From: JBBSAT01 sp044223665
Lineage (GTDB): Bacteria; Myxococcota_A; Polyangia; Polyangiales; Sandaracinaceae
Direction: 5' to 3'
Length of the DNA stretch: 64,000 nt
Assembly (NCBI GenBank): GCA_044223665.1
Contig: JBGALT010000026.1
Span: 1 to 64,000, forward strand
Shown: positions 8,373 to 16,369 of the stretch, piece by piece
Numbering within the stretch: the stretch's first letter is position 1
How the letters are laid out: each line of letters begins with the position of its first letter
Position numbers and translations under genes: made by a program
Notes under the pieces: generated by a model
What the model was told of the DNA's origin: nothing
Databases searched by the model: none
Seen by the model: the letters and a program-made list of their open reading frames with translations, nothing else

Positions 8373-9521
8373 CTACTGGAAGTCGCGCGACGACCACTCC
8401 GGCGTGGTGAGCAGCTCCTCGGTCGGCGTCTGCTCGTGCGGCGGGATCGAGTCCACCTGCATGAAGCGCACGTTGCGGACGACGTAGGGCCCATCGACGC
8501 CACTGGACCGGATGACGGCGCCCCCGAACAGGAACGTGAACATCGCCTCGCCCGGCTCGGCCAGCGCGACGCGATCGCGCCCGAACGCGACCGGTGTCTC
8601 GCCGTCCTCGCCGCCCCACAGCTCCGCGATGCCGAAGTACGCGCCCGGCCTCGTCACGTGGACGGGCACGTGCACGACGAGATCGCTTCCTTCGCGCTCG
8701 GCCGCCGCGCGGGAGGGATCGAGCCGCGCGCCCGGCTGGTGCAGCAGGAACGTGCCGGTGGCGCTCCGCGAGTACGTCTCGCCTTCGTAGGAGCCCGTCG
8801 CGCGCACGAGGAAGCTGATGACCGGTGGCGCGCCGTCCTCGCTCACCGGGTGGTCCTCGGCGCGCGGCACGTAGGTGGCTTGATACTCGCCGTCCGCGTC
8901 GAGCAGCGGCTGCACCGTCCCCGTGCTCGGATCGAGCCCGTCGTAGAACGTCACCTCGAAGGTCGACGGCGTCACGTCCTCTTCGTGACGCCCCCGCACC
9001 ATCGCGTGGATCAGGACGGGCGTCCCCGGAGACACGATCGTCGTCGGCGTCCAGGCGAGCACCGTGGGCGCCGCCATGTGCGAGCGCACCGGGATGGACG
9101 TGTGCGTGCTGTGGACCGAGGCATGCGGAGAGAGGCGCCCGGAACGGCCCTGATAGCGCGCGATGAAGTCTTCGCCCGGGCCGGGATCGTACGACTCGGG
9201 ATCGCTCTCGCCGGTCGGCGTCTGCGGATCGGCGATCTCGGGGAGGATCGCGTGATGGGGCGCGCTCGTGCCCGCATCGGCACCTTCGGTGGAGGGCCCA
9301 CCGTCCCGATCTCGCCCGCGGCGATGCGACCCCGGCGAGCTGCCCGCCGGGAGCTCACCCTGACGCACGGGCCGCTCGACGCCGATCGCGACGAGGACGT
9401 CGTCGGCCGCCTCTCCCCCGAAGGCCAAGAAGCCGAGGACGAGCAGCGCGCACGCGCCCAGGACGACGAAGACCGCACGACGATCTCGTGCGGTCTTCGC
9501 GTTCGCCTCGCCGGCCGCCAT
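8373..9521 (-). CDS. Membrane-anchored unknown protein with Ig-like C-terminus
   Basis: This 382-residue protein has one N-terminal membrane segment (about residues 16-34), then a charged, low-complexity region to about 95. The C-terminal 250 residues are rich in predicted beta strands, with phrases typical of immunoglobulin-like or macroglobulin-like folds (PGTPVLIHAMV, YQATYVP). The N-terminus is probably cytoplasmic with the rest outside. It follows the lipase gene by 23 bp and precedes the GNAT gene by 44 bp, so the three may form one unit. No enzyme motif is visible. Confidence 0.75.
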   Translation of the reverse strand: MAAGEANAKTARDRRAVFVVLGACALLVLGFLAFGGEAADDVLVAIGVERPVRQGELPAGSSPGSHRRGRDRDGGPSTEGADAGTSAPHHAILPEIADPQTPTGESDPESYDPGPGEDFIARYQGRSGRLSPHASVHSTHTSIPVRSHMAAPTVLAWTPTTIVSPGTPVLIHAMVRGRHEEDVTPSTFEVTFYDGLDPSTGTVQPLLDADGEYQATYVPRAEDHPVSEDGAPPVISFLVRATGSYEGETYSRSATGTFLLHQPGARLDPSRAAAEREGSDLVVHVPVHVTRPGAYFGIAELWGGEDGETPVAFGRDRVALAEPGEAMFTFLFGGAVIRSSGVDGPYVVRNVRFMQVDSIPPHEQTPTEELLTTPEWSSRDFQ

Positions 9522-9544
9522 CTGCCGCCGAGCTTATCGAGGCT

Positions 9545-10660
9545 TCACGGCGCGAGCGAGCGAATGTACTGGCCCACGTAGGAGCCCGCCCAGCTGGTGG
9601 AGCTCATCGCGCTGCCCTGGCCGCTGCGCGTGCCGCAGCTCATCGAGGTGCAGTTGCGGATGCGGGCCGAGAGCTGGTCGTGGCGGCCCTGCTGGTGGTT
9701 GTGCTCGATGCGCAGCCAGTCCGTACGCGCGCCGCCCATGAAGCTCGAGTCCGTGCGCCAGCCGGCGTCGAGGTAGGCGAGGTACCAGCTGCCGCTGTCG
9801 TAGTGGCGGAACAGACCGAACGCGCTCGGCTCCTCGACGAGGCCATCGCCCTGCTCGTACTCGTCCTCGCCGCACACGTAGAGGTTCACCCAGTGCGAGC
9901 GGTTGCAGATGCCGCCCCAGGCGATCTCGAGCAGGTCGTCGTTGTGCTCCGCGTTGCCCGAGCCGCCGAACGTCGTGAAGCCCGCGATCGTGTAGAGGCG
10001 GCGCGTGCGCCCGCCGTCACCCATCCAGCCCGCGCTGGCGTCGTGCATCGTCTGGCGCGTCATGTAGCGTGCGGCCGCGTCACCCGACTCGAGCCCGAGG
10101 AACTCGGTGATGCCGCCGAGCGCGTTCGCATAGAACGAGTCCGCCTGGCCGAAGAGCGCATCGGCCGCCTCGGTGCCCTGGTGCGGCGACTGCACCGTGA
10201 TCGCGTGGTGCGTGCGGCTCACGATCGTCGCGTAGTCGTGGCCCTGGTAGTTGTAGTAGGGGCTGCCGGGCACGCCGTTGTTGAGGATCCAGCGAGCGAC
10301 GAGGCCACCCATCGAGTGCGCGACGATGATGAGCTCGCCGGGCGCGATCTGGTTCTGTTGGATGAACGTGTTGATCTGATCGGCCGCGGTGCCGGCGGCG
10401 CTCGCGTCGAAGAAGGCCGCGTGCCCGTTGTATCCGACGCGCAGGACGGTGCAGCCCCGGACCTGCGCGCCGTAGTACGTGAACGACGAGTACGTGTTGC
10501 CCAGCGACCAGTAGTCGGACTCCTGGAACGTCTGCGAGGCCCCGCGGTAGTCGACGCCGCGCCCGTGGATGAAGGCGACGAAGCAGCGCTGCGCGCTCGC
10601 CTGCGCCGAGAACCCGAGCACGAGAGCCACCACGAGGAGAGCCGACGAGACGCTGCGCAT
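9545..10660 (-). CDS. Secreted lipase/esterase, alpha/beta hydrolase
   Basis: This 371-residue exported protein has a clear signal peptide (cleavage after about ASA23). An oxyanion-side motif FIHGRGVDY lies at about residues 30-38, and the nucleophile elbow AHSMGGLVAR puts Ser116 at the active site. A QSPHQGTEAAD stretch follows, as in lipases of the LipA/PGAP1-like kind. Several Cys residues near the C-terminus may form disulfides. It probably hydrolyses extracellular esters or lipids. Upstream is a sigma-54 activator on the same strand, but I see no convincing -24/-12 promoter in the 124-bp gap. Confidence 0.85.
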   Translation of the reverse strand: MRSVSSALLVVALVLGFSAQASAQRCFVAFIHGRGVDYRGASQTFQESDYWSLGNTYSSFTYYGAQVRGCTVLRVGYNGHAAFFDASAAGTAADQINTFIQQNQIAPGELIIVAHSMGGLVARWILNNGVPGSPYYNYQGHDYATIVSRTHHAITVQSPHQGTEAADALFGQADSFYANALGGITEFLGLESGDAAARYMTRQTMHDASAGWMGDGGRTRRLYTIAGFTTFGGSGNAEHNDDLLEIAWGGICNRSHWVNLYVCGEDEYEQGDGLVEEPSAFGLFRHYDSGSWYLAYLDAGWRTDSSFMGGARTDWLRIEHNHQQGRHDQLSARIRNCTSMSCGTRSGQGSAMSSTSWAGSYVGQYIRSLAP

Positions 10661-10773
10661 GCTGGGCTTCTAGCGACGTGCGTGCCGAGCCATAAGCAGC
10701 GGACTTCATGAGGATTACACCGACGCTCGAAGCGCCTCGTGCTCAAGAACAGGACGGGTCCCATGCGCAAGGT

Positions 10774-10788
10774 TTGAGCGGCGCTCAA
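10774..10788 (-). terminator. Palindrome over the stop of the sigma-54 regulator
   Basis: TTGAGCG-G-CGCTCAA is a perfect 7-bp inverted repeat around one base, and it includes the regulator's stop codon. It could be the stem of a terminator, but the one-base loop is sterically poor for RNA. It may instead be a protein-binding site before the lipase gene. Confidence 0.3.
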
Positions 10789-13598
10789 GAATTGGGCATG
10801 AGCTTCGAGCCGTACCGAGCGAGCTTGTTGTAGAGCGTGTTTCGCGCGACCCCGAGAGCGCGCGCGGCCTGCGCGACGTTGCCGTTGCACGCCGCGAGCG
10901 CGGCCTCGATCGCGCGTCGCTCGGTCACCTCGAGCGGCTCGATCGGTGGCGGGCTCCCCGCGGCCGCAGGCGAGCGGACCTGCTCTGCGCTCGGCGGAGG
11001 GGGACGCTCGGAGCCGTGCGGCGCCAGCGCGCGACGCACGGTCGGCGGCGTCACGCGCAGGGTCGACTCTGCCGCGGGGAGCAGGCTCGCGACTCCCTCG
11101 AGCAGGTTCGCGAGCTCGCGCACGTTGCCGGGCCACGGGTAGCGCTCGAGGTCGGCCATCACCGAGGGCGCGACGTCGATCGGCCCGCGACCGAGGCGCG
11201 CCGCGACGCGATCGAGATGATGGCGGGTGAGCACCGCCACGTCGCCGCGACGCGCGCGGAGCGGCGGCAGGCGCAGGTGCACCACCCGCAAGCGATAGAA
11301 GAGGTCGAGACGGAAGCTGCCCTCCTTCACCGCCTGCTCGAGATCGCGGTGGGTCGTCGCGATCAAGCGCGCGCGCACCGGGATCGCGCGCGTTCCACCG
11401 AGGCGCACGACGCTGCGCTCCTGCAGCACGCGCAGGAGCTTGGCCTGCATCTCGAGGGGCATGTCGCCGATCTCGTCGAGGAGGATCGTGCCGCGATCGG
11501 CCAGCTCGAAGCGCCCCGGGTGGCCTCGCGCGCGCGCGCCGGTGAAGGCACCCGCCTCGTAGCCGAAGAGCTCGCTCTCGAGCAGCTCGCGGGGAATGGC
11601 GGCGACGTTGACGCCGACGAAGGGCTGACCCGCGCGCGGCGAGGCGTTGTGGATCGCCTGCGCGAACAGCTCCTTTCCGGTCCCGCTCTCGCCCGTGACG
11701 AGCGCCGGCACGTCGGCGACCGCGACGCGGCGCGCGTCGGCGATCACCTCGAGGAAGGCCGGATCGCGGCCGACGAGGTCCTCGAACGTGAAGCGCGCCT
11801 CCGAGCCGACGAGACGGTGAGCGAGCTGGCGCGCCCGCTCCAGCTCGGAGAGCGTGGCGACGATGCCGCCCGCGTACGTGCGTGCGCGAACGAGGACGTC
11901 GACCTTCGGCAGGCGCACCGGCTCGTCCTCGAGCCCGCGCGTGATGGCCTCGGCGAGCGGCCCGAGCCCCGGTAGCGCGGCGAGCTGTGCGCCGATCGCC
12001 TCTTCGCGCAAGACGCCCATCGCGGCAGCCGCCGCGGTGTTGAGCGAGCGGACACGGCCCGCCGCATCGAGGGTGAGGATGCCCTCGCGGATGGACTCGA
12101 GCGTCGTCGCGTCGCGCGCCGCCGCCTCGCGGAGCGCGACGGACGCGCTGGCGGTCTCGTAGGCGGCCGTGGCGACCGAGGCGAGGATCGCGAGCCGCTG
12201 CTCGTCGCGCGACGCGCTCCCCGTGCGCTGCTGGGTGCGGCGGATCGCGAGCACGCGCGCGCCCGCGCCGCTCCCGATCGCGGCCGAAGGCGTGCGTGCG
12301 AGAGCCGCCGGGGTCGTCGCGTCGGCCGTCTCCGCGGGCATCCCGGTCGCGATCGGAACGAGCGCGACGCGAGCGCTCGGCTGCGGGACGAGCAGGACGT
12401 TCGGCGACGAGGCGGCGCGCGTCAGCTCGTCCTGGCGCGGGCGCGCCCCTTCCGGCCAAGGTCCGGCGCCCGCGACGAGGAAGAAGCGCCCGCCCTCCGA
12501 GCGATGCAGCTCGGCGGCCTCCCCACCGAGGAGCAGCGCCAGGCGCGGAAGCTCCGCGTCGAGGAGCGCCGGATCCTGGCGGACGAGCAGCTCGCGACAC
12601 ACGTCCACGAGCTTGCCCATCTCCTCCCGGTCGACGAGCGCGAGCTCGAGCGATGCGACGAGCTCTTCGCTCTGCTGGCCGAGGCTCCCGATCAGCGCGC
12701 GGAGCTCGGACCCGACGGCCTCGGCGCTCTCGCCGCGCGCATGGAGATCGTGCGCGGCGCCGGCGAGGTCGGCCGCGCGCGCGAGCGCGCGCCGCGTCCC
12801 TTCGATCACGCGCTCGAGATCGGCGTCGACGAGCCGGTCGATCCCGCGCCGTCCGTGACGGCGGAACGCGCGTCGCAGCCGCTCTTCGTCGGCCGGCGTG
12901 CCCGCGCGCGCCAGCAGCGGGTGGGCACGGGCGAGCCAGCGCGCCGCCTGCTCGCGCGCCCCTCCGAGCGCAGTCTCGATCTCGGCCATGAGGAGATACG
13001 AGCGCCCCAGCTCGGCCGGCGCCCCGAGACGAACGAGGCGCCACACCGCCGCGCTCACCTCGTCGCGCGCACGTCGCTCGTCGCGCATCGCCTGGCCGAG
13101 CCACGCCTCGGCCCGCAGGCGGCGCGCGCGCGCGCCGAGCAGTCCGGTGACCTGCTCGCCCTCGAGCAAGTGGTGCACGCGCGGTGTGTCGCCCCGACCG
13201 AGCGCGATCGATGCCAGCGCGACGCGCACGTAGGCGTGCTCCGGCGCGAGCGAGGCGAGGCGAGCGTCGGCGGCCTCCGGCTCTCCGAGCTGCTCGAGGG
13301 CTTCGGCGGCGAGCGCCTCCGCGAGCACGTCGGGCGACGAGCGACGATCGGCGGCGACCAGGGCCCGGCGCGCATCTCCGCTCGCCAGCGCGACGAGCGC
13401 GAGCGCGGCGGCACAGCCGGGTGCGCGCGCTTGCTCGGCGCGCCACGCCGTCACCGCGGCCTCGTCCCGCCGACCGAGCAGCGACTGCACGATCGCCAGG
13501 CGCGAGTCGCGATCGGGGGCGCTCGACGCCTCGAGGATCGCGGCGCGCTGCGCGAGAGGGGTCTCGCCGACGAGCTCGTCGATCCCCTCGTCGGCCAA
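10785..13598 (-). CDS. Sigma-54-dependent transcriptional activator
   Basis: This is a 937-residue bacterial enhancer-binding protein. The first 260 or so residues are helical, TPR-like and alanine-rich. A GAF-like and then a PAS-like sensor region precede the AAA+ domain (about 600-850). Walker A is GESGTGKE near residue 633, the sigma-54 contact loop is GAFTGA, and Walker B is ILLDEIGD. A Fis-type helix-turn-helix lies at about 895-932 (AARALGVARNTLYNKL). The TTG13598 start directly abuts the TGA of the VOC gene (TGATTG), implying coupled translation. The regulator may control the downstream lipase gene. Confidence 0.9.
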   Translation of the reverse strand: MADEGIDELVGETPLAQRAAILEASSAPDRDSRLAIVQSLLGRRDEAAVTAWRAEQARAPGCAAALALVALASGDARRALVAADRRSSPDVLAEALAAEALEQLGEPEAADARLASLAPEHAYVRVALASIALGRGDTPRVHHLLEGEQVTGLLGARARRLRAEAWLGQAMRDERRARDEVSAAVWRLVRLGAPAELGRSYLLMAEIETALGGAREQAARWLARAHPLLARAGTPADEERLRRAFRRHGRRGIDRLVDADLERVIEGTRRALARAADLAGAAHDLHARGESAEAVGSELRALIGSLGQQSEELVASLELALVDREEMGKLVDVCRELLVRQDPALLDAELPRLALLLGGEAAELHRSEGGRFFLVAGAGPWPEGARPRQDELTRAASSPNVLLVPQPSARVALVPIATGMPAETADATTPAALARTPSAAIGSGAGARVLAIRRTQQRTGSASRDEQRLAILASVATAAYETASASVALREAAARDATTLESIREGILTLDAAGRVRSLNTAAAAAMGVLREEAIGAQLAALPGLGPLAEAITRGLEDEPVRLPKVDVLVRARTYAGGIVATLSELERARQLAHRLVGSEARFTFEDLVGRDPAFLEVIADARRVAVADVPALVTGESGTGKELFAQAIHNASPRAGQPFVGVNVAAIPRELLESELFGYEAGAFTGARARGHPGRFELADRGTILLDEIGDMPLEMQAKLLRVLQERSVVRLGGTRAIPVRARLIATTHRDLEQAVKEGSFRLDLFYRLRVVHLRLPPLRARRGDVAVLTRHHLDRVAARLGRGPIDVAPSVMADLERYPWPGNVRELANLLEGVASLLPAAESTLRVTPPTVRRALAPHGSERPPPPSAEQVRSPAAAGSPPPIEPLEVTERRAIEAALAACNGNVAQAARALGVARNTLYNKLARYGSKLMPNS

Positions 13599-14006
13599 TC
13601 AGCGCGCCCCGCCCGGATCCGGCAGCCCGCCCGGATCCGGCAGATAGCTCAGCAGGCGCACGCGGTTCCCCGAGGGATCGCGCGTGCGGTACTCGAATGC
13701 GCCCTCCGACGAGAGGGTCGGCCCGGGAAGCGTGCGCTCGTCGCGGGTATCACGCGCCCACGCCGCTTCGAGCACGTCGAGCGAGACGGTCAGCACCACG
13801 CGTGGGCGTCCGTCGTCGCGATCGAGCTGCGCAGCACGACAGAGCACGAGCTGCAGGCCGGGCCGCTCCATCACCAGCTCCTCGAGCGGATCGCCTCCGC
13901 TCACCGTGAAGCCGAGCTGCTGGTAGAAAGGCGCGGCCACGCCGGGGTCCAGCACCGGCAACATCACGAGCTCGACGGAGTGCCGAGAGGTCTGCACCGA
14001 GGCCAC
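13599..14006 (-). CDS. VOC (glyoxalase/bleomycin-resistance fold) protein
   Basis: This 135-residue protein has a vicinal-oxygen-chelate fold: a VELVMLPVLDPGVAAPFYQQLGF N-terminal half and an EYRTRDPSGNRVRLL C-terminal half, which is typical of the family. The metal ligands and substrate are not clear from sequence. The C-terminus ends in a tandem LPDPGG duplication caused by an 18-bp DNA repeat (13608-13643). It lies directly upstream of the sigma-54 activator with no gap, so it may serve as a small-molecule partner; this is inferred. Confidence 0.8.
   Translation of the reverse strand: MASVQTSRHSVELVMLPVLDPGVAAPFYQQLGFTVSGGDPLEELVMERPGLQLVLCRAAQLDRDDGRPRVVLTVSLDVLEAAWARDTRDERTLPGPTLSSEGAFEYRTRDPSGNRVRLLSYLPDPGGLPDPGGAR
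13608..13643. repeat. Perfect 18-bp tandem duplication
   Basis: Two identical 18-bp units lie head to tail inside the 3' end of the VOC gene. The duplication is in frame and adds a second Leu-Pro-Asp-Pro-Gly-Gly to the C-terminus just before the stop. Confidence 0.85.
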
Positions 14007-14081
14007 TTCGAGTGTGCGCGTGTCCGCCCTGGCTTGCCAAGTCCGTCCTCACGGTGCGTCGAGGTCGGGTATTCTCGGGCG

Positions 14082-15434
14082 ATGAGGCGCTGGCTGGCGG
14101 TGCTCTCCGCGACGGCGGCGAGCCTTGCGATGGGCTGCGAGGGCGGCAGGATCGTCGCGCGCACGTACGCCGATGGCGCGCCGATCGTCGACGACGACGT
14201 GGGGCCCGCCGTCGACGCGGGGCCCGCCTTCGACGGCGGCGCGGACGCGGGCATCCCGCGCGCGTGCTTCGGTGTCGCTTCGACGCGGGGCGCGCTGACG
14301 GTCGACCAGGCGGTCGCCGCCGTGGGCTGCTCCACGGCCGTCGCGGCACCGCTCTCCGAGCAGCTCGTCGAGCAGATCAACTGCCTTTCGCCGGGCACCA
14401 TGACCCGCATCGACGGGATCGCCGGGCTCTCGCTCTCGAGCACCGTCGTGCCCTGGCTCCAGACTGCGGCGGCGGGCGGGCTCGAGGACGCCGTCCGCGC
14501 GCGCGGCGGCACGCTCTCGCTCAACTCCGCGCTGCGCACGCTGCCCCAGCAGCTGATGCTCTATCGCTGGTACCAGATGGGCGCGTGCGGCATCACGCTC
14601 GCGGCGAGCCCGGGCTCGAGCCCCCACGAGAGCGGGCTCGCCATCGACACGAGCGACTACACCGCCTGGCGAAGCGCGCTCGAGTCGCACGGCTGGACCT
14701 GGCACGGCGCGGGAGATCTCGTTCACTTCGACTACACGGGCGGCGGCACCGTCTCGCTCGCGGGCCGCTCGGTGCTCGCGTTCCAGATGCTGTGGAACCG
14801 CAACCATCCCGAAGATCCGATCGCCGAGGACGGCGCGTACGGCCCGCAGACGGAGGGGCGGCTGCGCATGTCCCCGACCGAGGGCTTTCCGCTCGGTCCC
14901 GCCTGCGGCACGCCGACCCACGAGCCCTTCTCCGTCACGTGGATGCTCGACGGGAACGAGTACGTGTTCATGGCAGGCGCGTCGGCCGCCACGAGCTCGG
15001 TCGAGTACTCGGCCGATGGCCGGGTGATCGGGACCGTCGCCCGCGCGACGAGCGGCATGTTCGCGCTGCGCGCGGGCATCTGCGACGACGGGCTCGATCA
15101 CGCGATCAGCGCTCGCGCGCTCGACGCGAGCGGCACCGAAGTGGATCACGGGGTCGGCCTCTTCCAGGCGCGCGCGGACCTGGCCGTCTACGTCCGCCCG
15201 GTCGACACGGCGAGCTTCGAGGTCGGCGTGGAGCACGCGAGCGGGATCGGCGCGATCGAGGTCGACGCCGACGGGACGCCCGTCACCGACGACACGAGCG
15301 GGTCGGCGCACAGCACGCGCCTCGCCGTTCGGCACACGTACTCGACGCTCGGCGCACGCTCGTTCGCGGTGCGCCTCTACGACGCCAGCGACGCGCTGGT
15401 CGAGACCCGCACGGTGATGCTCACCCTCCGCTGA
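14082..15434 (+). CDS. VanY-like D,D-carboxypeptidase lipoprotein
   Basis: This 450-residue exported lipoprotein has a lipobox-like LAMGC at about residue 20 and an Asp/Ala-rich linker. The peptidase M15 (VanY) signature follows: SSPHESGLAID with His182 and Asp189, and VHFDY with His215 as the third zinc ligand. After it, a peptidoglycan-binding-like segment contains a DGAYGPQTEGRL motif at about 245-260, and the rest is beta-rich. It probably trims D-Ala from cell-wall peptides or binds the wall. ATG14082 is the signal-peptide start; the divergent VOC gene begins 75 bp away. Confidence 0.85.
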   Translation: MRRWLAVLSATAASLAMGCEGGRIVARTYADGAPIVDDDVGPAVDAGPAFDGGADAGIPRACFGVASTRGALTVDQAVAAVGCSTAVAAPLSEQLVEQINCLSPGTMTRIDGIAGLSLSSTVVPWLQTAAAGGLEDAVRARGGTLSLNSALRTLPQQLMLYRWYQMGACGITLAASPGSSPHESGLAIDTSDYTAWRSALESHGWTWHGAGDLVHFDYTGGGTVSLAGRSVLAFQMLWNRNHPEDPIAEDGAYGPQTEGRLRMSPTEGFPLGPACGTPTHEPFSVTWMLDGNEYVFMAGASAATSSVEYSADGRVIGTVARATSGMFALRAGICDDGLDHAISARALDASGTEVDHGVGLFQARADLAVYVRPVDTASFEVGVEHASGIGAIEVDADGTPVTDDTSGSAHSTRLAVRHTYSTLGARSFAVRLYDASDALVETRTVMLTLR

Positions 15435-15473
15435 TCACGCCGCGCTGACCACGCCGCGCTGACCACGCCGCGC
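15432..15473. repeat. Three tandem 14-bp repeats carrying stop codons
   Basis: The unit TGAYCACGCCGCGC occurs three times in a row. The first TGA is the stop of the VanY-like gene. Because the unit is 14 bp, the three TGAs fall in all three forward frames. Confidence 0.8.
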
Positions 15474-15490
15474 CGATCGCACCGCACCGA

Positions 15491-16290
15491 TCAGCGCGTA
15501 CCGATCGCGGCGGTGCTGCACGCGATGCTCGCGCCTTCCGCGCACGCGACGACGTTGCCGGCGAGACGACCTCGGCGCGCCGTGTGGGCCGAGAGCACGA
15601 CCAGGTACGGAGCGCTCGCGTCGAAGGTCACGTGCGCGATCCCCATCGAGCGACCATGGCAGGGCTGCTCGCTCGCGGCGCGCAGATCGAGCGCCACCAG
15701 TCCTCGGCCGATCGGAGCGAGCTCCGACACCGCGCCCGGCGCGAGGCCGGCGGCGACCGCGGCGCCGCCCACGCACACGTCGAGCGCGTCCGCACCCTCG
15801 ATCCCGTGGACGATCCGCGCGCCTTCTCCGGCGCCGGCGCTCGGGTCGAGGACGCTCACGACGAGCGGAGGCTCGGCCGAAGGCTCGCCCACGACCAGCC
15901 AGATCGGATGCGCACCCGAAGCGACCTCCACGCTCGTGACGAGCACCTCGGGGGCCTCGCCCGTCTCCACCGACGCGACACCGAGCAGGTGCAGCGTGTG
16001 CGTCCCGGCCGCCACCTCGATGGCATCGCTGGCCGTTCCCGCGGCCAGATCGCGCACGACCGGGGCGCCATCGTCGATCGCGATCGAGAACGTCGCGAGG
16101 CCGGGATCGGGTGATCCGTGNNNNNNGACGCCGGAGGAGGAGGCGGCGGCGGGGGCGGCGGGGGCGGCGGCTCCTCGGCACCGCGCGAGGTGTCGTGATC
16201 GGCGGTCTCGGCCTCGCTCGACCCGCACGCCACGGCTCCGAGCGCCACAAGCCCCATCACCCAGCGAAGCCCGTTCGATCGCGAAATCAC
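15491..16290 (-). CDS. Lipoprotein with DUF4397-like repeats, interrupted by assembly gap
   Basis: The 5' part (16127-16290, GTG16290) encodes a signal peptide with a lipobox (GAVAC) and a run of about 13 prolines. After six Ns the reading continues in another frame. The 3' part (15491-16120, 210 codons with the stop) holds two beta-rich repeats, each resembling the DUF4397 pattern of envelope proteins (IAIDDGAPVVRDLAAG; ARIVHGIEGADALDVCV). The two sides are taken as one gene because they abut, share direction and a lipoprotein-linker-domain layout fits. The real gap must be 1 more than a multiple of three bases to keep the frame. Function unknown. Confidence 0.6.
16121..16126. other. Assembly gap (6 N)
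   Basis: Six Ns sit beside a CCG/CCC-rich polyproline-coding stretch, which is probably why the sequence could not be closed. The reading frames on the two sides do not match across six bases, so the true length differs. Confidence 0.95.
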
Positions 16291-16369
16291 GCCGGCATCC
16301 TGCCACGAGCGGACGAGGGCGTGCGCGTTTCTCGCGCCGACCGCGCAGGGTTCGATATGCTTTTCCTCC

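Noticed and set aside
5459..8503. Very long minus-strand open frame (over 1,600 codons) from 8503 to 3566
   Set aside because: Only its 3' part from GTG5458 has peptidase motifs; the rest is antisense to the membrane protein gene at 6023 and lies over the GNAT gene.
10219..13446. Long Arg-rich minus-strand frame over the sigma-54 activator
   Set aside because: It overlaps the activator in another frame; the activator has full AAA+ and Fis motifs, and this one has none.
12504..14081. 5' part of the plus-strand frame that contains the VanY-like gene
   Set aside because: It is antisense to the activator and VOC genes; the true start is ATG14082 with a signal peptide.
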